This document shows, piece by piece, positions 20,210-27,953 of a stretch of DNA of 64,000 bases. Each line of letters begins with the position of its first letter. Within the stretch, counting starts at the first letter, position 1. Below the pieces are notes generated by a model that worked only from the letters and a program-made list of their open reading frames with translations, made no database searches and was not told the origin of the DNA. Made by a program: the position numbers and the translations under genes. The stretch is from Rhodospirillales bacterium (GTDB taxonomy: Bacteria > Pseudomonadota > Alphaproteobacteria > UBA828), in NCBI GenBank assembly GCA_028818855.1, contig JAPPMY010000259.1:1-64000 (forward strand), read 5' to 3'.

Positions 20210-20236
20210 AGCGCATCCGTCTTGGACGGATGCGCT
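20210..20236 (+). terminator. Strong 12-bp hairpin at the end of the rpiB-thiL operon
   Basis: Positions 20210-20221 pair perfectly with 20225-20236 across the 3-nt loop TTG, directly after the thiL stop. It lacks a run of T, so it may need Rho or act as a 3' stabiliser, but its strength and place suggest a transcript end. Confidence 0.6.
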
Positions 20237-20330
20237 TCGGGGTCCCTTGCGCGAAACCGGGAGCCGCGCGCCCAAGAGTAGCCTCGCGCCCGGCCTGCCC
20301 GACGCGATGACCCGGAAACTTCAATTTAAG

Positions 20331-20454
20331 GCGGCCTATACCGGCCTATTCCGGTCCATAGTGGCACATAATGGCACATAGTGGTCCAAAGTGGCCCAAG
20401 GGAGACGGTCCAAAATGGCTCATTCCGGCCCATAGCGGCTCACTCTGACCCCAA
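20331..20454. repeat. Array of about twelve degenerate 10-bp tandem units
   Basis: From 20331 the sequence repeats every 10 bases with GG at positions 3-4 of each unit: units start at 20331, 20341, 20351, 20361, 20371, 20381 and 20391, then after a 4-nt insertion (20401-20404) at 20405, 20415, 20425, 20435 and a decayed one at 20445. The consensus is close to NNGGYMCATA. The spacing is one helical turn. No gene covers it, and it lies between two convergent operons. It could be an array of protein-binding sites, for example the end of a lost transposon. Confidence 0.85.
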
Positions 20455-20740
20455 GGAGGCCCGTGAACGGAGAGCGAGCGACGCGCATGGCGCCGGCAGC
20501 GCCGCCCCAGGCCGCGCGAGAGCCTGCCGGGCGACAATTTCCCCCTCCCGTCTCCTTCGACCGCGCGCGCTCCGGGCCGCCCGGACGCGCGCATCCTTCC
20601 GTCCGCCACATGGCGCGATGATCGCGCAGGTGCCGGCCCCGCTGCACCGCACCATGGTTCGGGGAGTCGCGGTGCGCCAGAACGTGCCGTGCGCGTCAGG
20701 GCGTATCCATGCAAGACGGATAGCCGCTGGCGCTCCGTAC
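20455..20740. other. Intergenic stretch with no recognised feature
   Basis: About 286 bases between the decamer array and the stop of the ABC permease. Short open frames exist on both strands but have no ribosome binding sites or recognisable products. I see no tRNA, no transposase remnant and no convincing terminator. Confidence 0.5.
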
Positions 20741-21778
20741 CTAGTCGGGCGGCTTGGACGAGCGGCCCCTGTCTCGCCTCCTGCGCCTTCCTCCCCGCGG
20801 CTTCCTGGCGGCGCCGGACGTTCCGAACAGCGTCTGCCGGAAGGTGTCGTCGATAGCGACCGCGGCGATGAGCGTCACGCCGATGAGCACCTGCTGCAGA
20901 AATTGCGATGTGTCGGTGACGACCAGCCCGTTGCGCAGCACGCCCACGAAGAAGAGGCCGGCGACCACGCCCGAGATGCGGCCGATGCCGCCGGCGAAGG
21001 CCACGCCGCCGAGCAGCACCACGGTAAGCGCGTTGATCTCCAGACCCTGACCCGTGATCGGCGTCGCGGCGGCAAGTTTGGAGGCGAGCATCAGGCCGGC
21101 GAGGCCCGAGGCGATACCGACCTGGACGAACATCAGGAACTGCACCCGCTGAACCGGCACGCCCATGAGGAAGGCCACCCGCTGGTTGCCGCCAACGGCC
21201 TTGAGCCGCCGGCCATAGGGCAGCCGCTCGAGCACGAGAACCCCATAGATGATCGCCGCGGCCAGGATGAAGATTTCGAGCGGAATGCCACCGACCCGGA
21301 TCAGGCCGAGGTCGATGAAGGCGTCGGGCAGCCCGGCCACGGTTCGCCCGCCGGTGACGTAGAGCGCGAGCCCGCCCCACACGGAGAGCGCGCCCAGCGT
21401 CACGACGATCGAGTTGAGCCGCAGATAGCTCACGAGGATGCCGTTGATCACGCCGGCGGCAAGCCCCACGCCCAACCCTGCCGCGATGCCGCCCACGGTC
21501 GAGCCGGTATCGCGCATGATGAGCGCGCCGATGATGCCCGCGAAGCTCGCGATGGAGCCGACCGACAGATCGACCGCGCCGCAGATGACCAGCAGCGCAA
21601 GCGGGATCGACACGACGCCCAGCGCGGAGACCGCCTCGCCCACGTTGCGCGCGTTCGCAAGGGTCAGGAAATGCTCGTTCGCGAAGTTGAAGAAGACGAT
21701 CAGGATGACGAGTCCGACCAGAGTCCCGTTCCGGGCCAGCGCGAACTGGACTCTCCTGGCGAGTTCTGTCGTCGTCAT
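20741..21778 (-). CDS. ABC transporter permease, ribose/sugar (RbsC) type
   Basis: Inner-membrane permease of a CUT2-type sugar ABC transporter, 345 residues with about nine hydrophobic segments. The signature ICGAVDLSVGSIASFAG (about residues 65-81) and the later LLGGVAFAGGIGRISG are typical of RbsC-like proteins. The last 30 residues are strongly basic and cytoplasmic. It is the last gene of the binding protein-ATPase-permease unit; only one permease is present, as in CUT2 systems with homodimeric channels. Confidence 0.93.
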   Translation of the reverse strand: MTTTELARRVQFALARNGTLVGLVILIVFFNFANEHFLTLANARNVGEAVSALGVVSIPLALLVICGAVDLSVGSIASFAGIIGALIMRDTGSTVGGIAAGLGVGLAAGVINGILVSYLRLNSIVVTLGALSVWGGLALYVTGGRTVAGLPDAFIDLGLIRVGGIPLEIFILAAAIIYGVLVLERLPYGRRLKAVGGNQRVAFLMGVPVQRVQFLMFVQVGIASGLAGLMLASKLAAATPITGQGLEINALTVVLLGGVAFAGGIGRISGVVAGLFFVGVLRNGLVVTDTSQFLQQVLIGVTLIAAVAIDDTFRQTLFGTSGAARKPRGGRRRRRDRGRSSKPPD

Positions 21779-21809
21779 GTCACGGCACCCGGAATGATCT
21801 TCCGCGCCC

Positions 21810-23318
21810 TCATGCAGCCCGTCGGATGAGGGCCTCGAGCAGACGCTCGCTCCAGTCCGCGCTCCGCTCCAGCGCCTGCCACGGAGCGCCCTCGCAGACG
21901 AAGGCGCGGTCGCAGAGCAGCTCGATCTCGTCGGATTCGGACGACGCGACCAGCACCGTCACGCCCTCGCCGGTCAGCCGCCGCAACGCGCGCGCGATGT
22001 CGGCCCGCGCGCCGACATCGACTCCCTGCGTCGGCTGGGAGAGCAGCAGCACCTTGGGCTGGCGGCCGAAGAGCCAGCGGCCGACGACGAGCTTCTGGCG
22101 ATTGCCGCCGCTCAGCGCGACGATGGGATCGTCGATGTGCCCGGTCTCCACGTTGAGCACGTCCTCCGCCCGCGCGTAGACCTTCGCCGCCTTGGCATGG
22201 GAGAAGGCGAGGAACCTGGTGTGATGGCGCATCCACGGCAGGACGAGATTGTCGAGCGCCGACATGTGCGCGAGCAGACCGTCGCGCTCGCGGTTGGCGC
22301 TGACGTAGTAGACGCCGCGGCGGATGGCTTCGCGCGGCGAGTGCGGCGCGAAGCGCCGGCCATCCAGCTCGGCATCCGCGCGCTCGCCCAGACCATAGAG
22401 CGATTCCAGAAACGTGAACTGCGGCCCTGCCGCCATGCCGAACAGCCCGACGATCTCGCCTCGCTGGAATTGGAAGCGCTGCCCGCCGGCCCATTCCACG
22501 CTCAACATGGTTTCGTCCGCCGCGCTGTCGACGTGGACGTGCTCGATCGCCTGCATCTCCGGCACGAGCGCGGCCGAAAGCTCGGCAATGCCGAAGCCCG
22601 CAGCCGGCCGGTCGAGCACGACATGGCCGCCCCGCAGGACGACGAGGCGCGTGCAGACCTCGAGGATGTCGCGCAGGCGGTGCGAGACATAGACGATGCC
22701 GTGGCCTTCGGAGGCGAGCCTGCGCAGGAGATCGTGCAGGCGGTCGGTCTCGTGCTGGCCGAGCGCGCCGGTCGGCTCGTCGAGCAGCAGCACGTGCAGG
22801 TTCGTCGACAGCGCGCGCGCCAGGTCGACGACCTGCTTCTCGCCGAACGCGAGCGCGGAAACCGGCTGATCGACCTCCAGCGTCGAGCCCAGAAGCGCCA
22901 GAGCCTCCCGCGCGATGCGCCGACGCTTTCGGGGCGAGAGCCGCTCGTCCGCCCGGCCGAGAGTGATGTTGTCCGCGACCGAAAGGTTGTCCGAGAGCGC
23001 GGGCTCCTGGTGGATCACCTTGATGCCGGCGCGCTCCATGTCGCGCGGGTTGCCGCGCAGCGGAACGGATCGCCCCTCCACCTCCATCGTGCCGCGCTGC
23101 GGACGAAGCGCCCCCGTGGCGACGTTCACGAGTGTCGACTTTCCGGCGCCGTTGTGCCCCAGAAGCCCGACGATCTCACCCGGTCGAATCTCGAATGCCA
23201 CGTCGGCCAGCGCCACATTGCCGCCGAAGGCGACATGCACGTCGGCCATGCGGAGCAGCGGCGCTCCCGCTGCCGCGTCAGTCACAGCGGCGACGGGAGC
23301 GCCGGCCGTTTGCTCCAT
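21810..23318 (-). CDS. Sugar ABC transporter ATP-binding protein with a degenerate second ATPase site
   Basis: A 502-residue tandem-ATPase protein of the RbsA/MglA type. NBD1 has an intact Walker A (GHNGAGKST, about 54-62) and Walker B (VLLLDEPTGAL), but its signature is altered to VSALAFGEKQ. NBD2 has lost Walker A (GMAAGPQFTF) and both acids of Walker B (VLLLSQPTQGVD, Asp-Glu replaced by Ser-Gln), yet keeps a good LSGGNRQK signature. One composite site is thus canonical and the other dead. It lies between the binding protein and permease genes. Confidence 0.92.
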   Translation of the reverse strand: MEQTAGAPVAAVTDAAAGAPLLRMADVHVAFGGNVALADVAFEIRPGEIVGLLGHNGAGKSTLVNVATGALRPQRGTMEVEGRSVPLRGNPRDMERAGIKVIHQEPALSDNLSVADNITLGRADERLSPRKRRRIAREALALLGSTLEVDQPVSALAFGEKQVVDLARALSTNLHVLLLDEPTGALGQHETDRLHDLLRRLASEGHGIVYVSHRLRDILEVCTRLVVLRGGHVVLDRPAAGFGIAELSAALVPEMQAIEHVHVDSAADETMLSVEWAGGQRFQFQRGEIVGLFGMAAGPQFTFLESLYGLGERADAELDGRRFAPHSPREAIRRGVYYVSANRERDGLLAHMSALDNLVLPWMRHHTRFLAFSHAKAAKVYARAEDVLNVETGHIDDPIVALSGGNRQKLVVGRWLFGRQPKVLLLSQPTQGVDVGARADIARALRRLTGEGVTVLVASSESDEIELLCDRAFVCEGAPWQALERSADWSERLLEALIRRAA

Positions 23319-23357
23319 GGGACGGCGGCGGCGTCCGCCCGGCGAAGCGAGACGCGG

Positions 23358-24314
23358 TCAGTGCCTCACGTTGCCGACGTAGAAGTTCTTCGCCGTCTCG
23401 GGATTGACCAGCTCCGGCAGGACGTAGACATCCTCGAGGGGCTGCCCTTCCGCTGCCGCAACCAGGAAGTTCTCGTTCACCTCGGCCAGCGTCTCGCTGC
23501 GGAAGGCGAAGGCCATCCGATAGATGCTGTTCGGAAGCTGAATCAGGTCGAGATCTTCGTTGGTCACGTCCATGCCGGCGAGGAAGTAGCGCGGATCGTC
23601 CGGCGCCACGCCGGCGTCCGTCAGCGCCTTGTAGACCCCCTTCATGTTGTCGTTCGAGAAGGAGAGCCAGATGGTCGTATCCGGGTGCGCGGTGAGCTGC
23701 TGTTTGGCCGCGGTGTAGCCGTTCTCGCGCGACAGCGCGGGCACCTTGTAGACCATGGCGTTGGGCAGGCCTTCCTTGACGCCCTCGTAGATGCCTTTGA
23801 CGCGCAGCGCGGTCAGGTCGTTCTGCTCGTCGCTGAGCACGCAGATCTCGACCGCCGCGTCTGCCCCGATGTTCTCCGTGACCCAGTTGACCGCATACTC
23901 GGCGATCGATCGGCCGTCCTTCTCGGGATTGGTCAGCATTGCTGCCGAGATGCCACGCCAGTGCACGGCGTAGCCGATCACCGGGATGCCGGCGTCCTGG
24001 GCCTGCCGCGTCACGGGGATCATGGCGTCCGCATTGATCGGCCATCCCATGATCGCCTTGACCTTGCGCTGCGCGATCCAGGACTTCCAGTCCTGCACCT
24101 GCTGCTCGACGCGGAACTGCGGATCATGCGTGATGAGCTGGTAGCCCTTGCTCGCGAGCGACGGCTCCATCAGCGCGATGATGTCGTTCCAGAGCGCGAT
24201 GGTCGAGCCGCCGAAGCTCATCGCGACGGCGCCCTTGTCTTCTTCTGCATAAAGTTTGGAGGCGCCGACCAAAACTAGCAGCGCTGCAAGTGCAGAAATT
24301 ATGAGCCGTTTCAT
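23358..24314 (-). CDS. Periplasmic sugar-binding protein of an ABC transporter
   Basis: A 318-residue type I periplasmic binding protein. A Sec signal peptide covers residues 1 to about 23, with cleavage after LYA. The mature part has the two-lobe RbsB-like pattern: SFGGSTIALWNDI at the first lobe, GWPINADAMIPVTRQAQDAGIPVI at the hinge side (quoted in part: PVTRQAQDAGIPVI), and SNDNMKGVYKAL. GGGAGGA-type ribosome site upstream. Ligand unknown; neighbours that cleave amides and peptides leave open that it is not a simple sugar. Confidence 0.9.
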   Translation of the reverse strand: MKRLIISALAALLVLVGASKLYAEEDKGAVAMSFGGSTIALWNDIIALMEPSLASKGYQLITHDPQFRVEQQVQDWKSWIAQRKVKAIMGWPINADAMIPVTRQAQDAGIPVIGYAVHWRGISAAMLTNPEKDGRSIAEYAVNWVTENIGADAAVEICVLSDEQNDLTALRVKGIYEGVKEGLPNAMVYKVPALSRENGYTAAKQQLTAHPDTTIWLSFSNDNMKGVYKALTDAGVAPDDPRYFLAGMDVTNEDLDLIQLPNSIYRMAFAFRSETLAEVNENFLVAAAEGQPLEDVYVLPELVNPETAKNFYVGNVRH

Positions 24315-24355
24315 TCTCTAGTCCTCCCTTCATTCGATTTATTCTTGTCCAACAA

Positions 24356-24383
24356 CGGTATGCCCCGCCCGGAATCGTGTCAA
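24356..24383 (-). promoter_or_regulatory. Predicted promoter of the sugar ABC operon
   Basis: On the minus strand a perfect TTGACA (24383-24378) is followed after 16 nt by ATACCG (24361-24356), 41 nt before the binding-protein ATG. The -10 is weak. It separates the transporter from the amidase gene upstream. Confidence 0.4.
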
Positions 24384-24435
24384 GATTCGCGGGCGATTCG
24401 GTTTACTCCCCGAAGCGATACAATGCTGCGCCGGT

Positions 24436-25875
24436 CTAGTCGCAGCAAATCTGCGGCCTTCGTTCGAACCACGGCCGCTCCCGCTCGATCTGGCCGGCGA
24501 GCCGGAGCAGCGTCGCTTCGTCGCCGATGCGCCCCATGAACTGAATGCCGATCGGAACGCCGGCCTCGTTCCAATGCACCGGCACCGATATCGCCGGCTG
24601 CCCGGTCCAGTTCGCGACCACGGTAAACGGAATGTCCTCCAGCATGATCTGGCGCCAGTACTCCTCGTAGGGCGTGGTCGCCACGTTCTGGCGGCCGACC
24701 CTGGGCGTGGAGATCACCCGGTTCGGCGTCAGCACGATGTCATATGGCTCGCTGATCGCGAGCATCTGCGCGCTCAGCCGGCGATAGGCGGCGATGTCGA
24801 GCGCATGTTGCAGGCCGGACATGCCGTCGGCCTCGGCTGCGGAGCGGCGGACGAAGGTGGAGAATTCGTCCTCTGCGGGCTCTCGCCCGAACTCCTGCCG
24901 CGCGAAGTCGTAGACCATGCCGTGCAGGATCGTCACGAAGCGCCGCTCGATCTCGGCCATCGCGGCAAAGTCGTAGTCGAAACCCGTCTGCTCGACGTCG
25001 TGCCCCAGTGACTCGCAAAGCGCCGCCGCCGCCTCGACGGCGGCCACGCAATCGGCGTCGAGCGGCAGCCCGCTCGGCGATTCGGTGGCATAGCCGATGC
25101 GCAGTCTCTCCGGGTCTCTCGCGGCCTCTTCCACGTAGGGCCGCTCGGGCTCCGGAAGGCGGTACTGGTTGGCGAGCGTGTAATCGGCGATGGCATCGGT
25201 GTATGCCGCGGTGTCGCGGACGCTGAGCGACACGCAGCCGACGACGCCGCCACCATAGAGGACGTCGGGATAGGCCGGCAAGAAGGTGGTGCGCCCGCGC
25301 GAGACCTTCAGCCCCACGAGCGCGCAATCGCCGGCGGGAAAGCGGATCGACCCTGCGCCGTCGGCCGCGCTCGCAATCGGCAGGACGCGCGCGGCCACCG
25401 CGCTCGCTGCGCCGCCGCTGGAGCCGCCCGGCGTGTGGTCCGGATGCCAGGGATTGCGGGTGTCGCCGAAGAGCGGGGATTCCGTCTGCGAGCCCCAGCC
25501 GCACTCGGGCGCCGTGGTCTTGGCCACCAGCAGAAAGCCGGCCGCCTTCGCGCTCGTCACGGCGCCCATGTCGAAGGTCGACACGTAGTCCTTGAACATC
25601 CGGCAGCACTGCGTCGAGACCGTGCCTTCGTAGTCCATGAAGCTGTCCTTGAGGAGGAAGGGAACGCCCATGAACGGCCCGGCCGGGATCTCGCCTGCGG
25701 CAAGCGACCGTCCCAGCTCGTAGCACCTCACCGAGACGAAATTGAGGCTCGGATTGACGGACTCGATCCGCTCGATCGCCGCTTCCATCACCTCGGCGGC
25801 GGATACCTCGCGATTACGAATGAGCCGGGCCAGGCCGAGCGCATCGTAGTTTCCGAACTCGTCCCCGATCGCCAT
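24436..25875 (-). CDS. Amidase signature family hydrolase
   Basis: A 479-residue amidase. The Ser-cisSer-Lys triad is visible: Lys in LLKDSF (about residue 76), the first Ser of PGGSSGG (about 151) and the nucleophile in GAGSIRFPA (about 175). It belongs to the 6-aminohexanoate-cyclic-dimer hydrolase or acetamidase-like branch, so the substrate cannot be named. A good AGGAGG site precedes the ATG. It lies 40 nt after the M19 gene in the same direction. Confidence 0.88.
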   Translation of the reverse strand: MAIGDEFGNYDALGLARLIRNREVSAAEVMEAAIERIESVNPSLNFVSVRCYELGRSLAAGEIPAGPFMGVPFLLKDSFMDYEGTVSTQCCRMFKDYVSTFDMGAVTSAKAAGFLLVAKTTAPECGWGSQTESPLFGDTRNPWHPDHTPGGSSGGAASAVAARVLPIASAADGAGSIRFPAGDCALVGLKVSRGRTTFLPAYPDVLYGGGVVGCVSLSVRDTAAYTDAIADYTLANQYRLPEPERPYVEEAARDPERLRIGYATESPSGLPLDADCVAAVEAAAALCESLGHDVEQTGFDYDFAAMAEIERRFVTILHGMVYDFARQEFGREPAEDEFSTFVRRSAAEADGMSGLQHALDIAAYRRLSAQMLAISEPYDIVLTPNRVISTPRVGRQNVATTPYEEYWRQIMLEDIPFTVVANWTGQPAISVPVHWNEAGVPIGIQFMGRIGDEATLLRLAGQIERERPWFERRPQICCD

Positions 25876-25915
25876 TGGAGCCTCCTGTGCGCCTGCCGGT
25901 CTCGACGGTGTCAGG

Positions 25916-26887
25916 TCAGCGTCGGGACCAGCACTGCTCGGCCACGCGGAGGAAGTTCCCTCCCATGATGGCCGCGATGTCGTCGCCGCCGTAGCCGCGC
26001 TCCGCCAACCGCGCGCCCAGCGCGCCAGCCGCTTCCGGAGTCACGAAACCGAGAGTCTTGAAGAAGCCTTCGCCGTATCCGAACTCCGGCGGAAACCAGT
26101 AGGCGGGATCCTCGCCTTCCGGCAGGTAGTCCAGCTCCGGGTCGTAGACGTAGTCGAGCCCGACCCCGATGTGCCGGGTGCCGACGCGCGCGGCCAGGTA
26201 GTCGATGACCTGGATCATCGCGTCGGCCTCGGCCTCTCCGCCCGGCAGGAACGCGCCGATCCCGTTGACGCCGATGACGCCGTCGAGCCCGGCGCAGGCC
26301 TCGATCATGTCGTCGGTGATGTTGCGCAGGTTGCCGTTCAGCACGCGCGCATTGGAGTGGCTGAAGACCAGCGGCTTCCGCGCGACCTCCATGATCCGCA
26401 TCACCGTCTCTTCGTTCATGTGCGAGCAGTCGACCACGATGCCCGCCTCCTCGCAGGCGCGCACGAACGCCTCGCCGAGTGCCGTCAGGGGGGCGCCCAC
26501 CTCGTAGCACCCGCCGGCGGCCTCGTTCGCGCGGTTGTAGGCGAGGAGCACCTGCCGCACGCCCAGCTCGGCGTAAAGGGCGAGCGTAGAAGGGTTGGCG
26601 AGCAGCGGCACAGAACCCTCCAGGTCGAAGCCGACGGCGAGCTTGCCCTGCCGCGCCGCCACGCGTACGTCCTCGATGGAGCGGGCCGCGATGAAATCGG
26701 GCGAGCGCGCGATCTGCTCGCGAAACGACGCGAGCATGGACACGATGTCCGAGAGCGGCGTCATGTCCATGCCGACATTGATCGAGACGTAGTCGAAGCC
26801 CGCGTCGCGATGCCGCTTCAGGGACGCAAGGTCGTAGTCCGCTGTGAGCGGCACGCAGCTATGGGCATCCCAGCGAATATCAACCAT
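25916..26887 (-). CDS. Membrane dipeptidase (peptidase M19) family protein with altered metal motif
   Basis: A 323-residue TIM-barrel protein of the renal dipeptidase family. The later metal ligands are present: Glu in DLEGSVP, His in DCSHMNEET and His in FSHSNARV. The first HxD motif, normally DGHND, reads DAHSC, so His10 is kept but the Asp ligand is Cys12. It may use Cys as ligand, bind one metal, or act on another substrate; I recall M19 relatives with a similar DAHAC start, so this could be a real subfamily. No signal peptide is visible. Confidence 0.8.
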   Translation of the reverse strand: MVDIRWDAHSCVPLTADYDLASLKRHRDAGFDYVSINVGMDMTPLSDIVSMLASFREQIARSPDFIAARSIEDVRVAARQGKLAVGFDLEGSVPLLANPSTLALYAELGVRQVLLAYNRANEAAGGCYEVGAPLTALGEAFVRACEEAGIVVDCSHMNEETVMRIMEVARKPLVFSHSNARVLNGNLRNITDDMIEACAGLDGVIGVNGIGAFLPGGEAEADAMIQVIDYLAARVGTRHIGVGLDYVYDPELDYLPEGEDPAYWFPPEFGYGEGFFKTLGFVTPEAAGALGARLAERGYGGDDIAAIMGGNFLRVAEQCWSRR

Positions 26888-27026
26888 GCGCTCACGGCTG
26901 CACTACGGCTGCCGTCCCCTTCATCGACGTGAACCCTCCGGTCCGCGCGGTGCCCGCCGCGTCAGGCTTCACGGCGCATCGCCCGGCTGCGCCGATTGTA
27001 GGTGCCCTCGCAGCGCCGGAAGTGTT

Positions 27027-27914
27027 TCAAGCCCCCGGCGGCGGCGCGCAGACCTGCTCGTAGGCGAAGCGCTCGGCGATCAGGCCATTGTACGCGAAGA
27101 TGTCGAGCGTCGCCTCGAAGGCTGCGCGGGTGATCTCGATGTGCGGCGCCCAGCAGCCGAGCCGCTGGTAGGCCGCGATGCAATGCTCGAGCGCCGGCAG
27201 TCCGATCTCAGGAAAGTAGGACTGCTCGGCACGGGCGACCTCGGCGGCCGGCGTCTCGTTGAGCCAGAGCCGGGCCTTGCGATACGCACGGGTGAAGGCC
27301 CGCGCCATGTCGGTCTCCAGCCACTCCCGCCGGGCGCACAGGCTGGAGAATCCGCAGCGGCCGACCTGGAGGCCGACCTGCGCTACGACATGGCCGATGC
27401 CATCCGCCTCCAGTTGCTGGGGGAACGGTCCCTGCTGCTGGACATACCGGCCCACGCCGCCGCGAAAGGCGCGGTCGATCTCCGCGGCGCTGCCGGGGTG
27501 GATCGCCTTCAGCCGGCCGTAGTCGATCCCCGCCTTGTGGCAGGCGTACTTGAACATGGCGAGCGGCTGGCCGCCGCCGAACAGCACGACCTCGGCCCCC
27601 TCCAGCTTGCGCCAGTCGAACGCCGGGTCCGGCTCCCGCCCGGTGAGGAAAAAGCCGTCCATCTCGTTGATCTGGGCGAAGTGGGCGACGCCGGGGTCCT
27701 CGCCCTTGGACAGCGGCCCGAAGGCCTGGCTCGGCGCCGACTGCACGACGTGGGCGGTGCCGTCCTTCAGGGCTGCGATGGCGGAGCCCCCCGGCGGCGC
27801 GACCGACCAGTTCGCCTCCAGCCCCTCCTCGGCCAGAAAGCCGCCGGCCATCGTCGCGATGAGCGGCGAATAGAAGGCCGAGAACAGGGTGAACTGGATG
27901 TCGATACGCGTCAT
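27027..27914 (-). CDS. NMT1/THI5-like substrate-binding protein without a signal peptide
   Basis: A 295-residue protein with the type II periplasmic-binding fold of the NMT1/THI5/SsuA group: an N-terminal FSAFYSPLIATMAGGFLAEEGL and a GGSAIAALKDGTAHVVQSAPS ligand loop (quoted in part: GGSAIAALKDGTAHV). It starts directly with the first beta strand (MTRIDIQFTLF) and has no signal peptide, so it may act in the cytoplasm as an enzyme or sensor rather than in transport; no ABC partner of this type is nearby. It lies 39 nt after the amidase at 27954. Confidence 0.7.
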   Translation of the reverse strand: MTRIDIQFTLFSAFYSPLIATMAGGFLAEEGLEANWSVAPPGGSAIAALKDGTAHVVQSAPSQAFGPLSKGEDPGVAHFAQINEMDGFFLTGREPDPAFDWRKLEGAEVVLFGGGQPLAMFKYACHKAGIDYGRLKAIHPGSAAEIDRAFRGGVGRYVQQQGPFPQQLEADGIGHVVAQVGLQVGRCGFSSLCARREWLETDMARAFTRAYRKARLWLNETPAAEVARAEQSYFPEIGLPALEHCIAAYQRLGCWAPHIEITRAAFEATLDIFAYNGLIAERFAYEQVCAPPPGA

Positions 27915-27953
27915 CGGCGATGCTCCTTCGGCCCGATTGCAAGGTGCGCCGCG

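Noticed and set aside
20361-20380. Sigma-54-like TGGCAC element inside the decamer array
   Set aside because: The -12 part reads TGGCA rather than TTGC, the motif recurs only because of the 10-bp repeat, and no gene starts downstream.
20331-20454. Decamer array as a CRISPR
   Set aside because: Units are 10 bp, directly abutting and without spacers; no cas genes are present.
20346-20460. Minus-strand coding repeat (HFGP-like peptide) in the decamer array
   Set aside because: The frame is only the tail of an antisense frame over the permease, without start site; the 10-nt period is not a multiple of three and an insertion of 4 nt breaks it.
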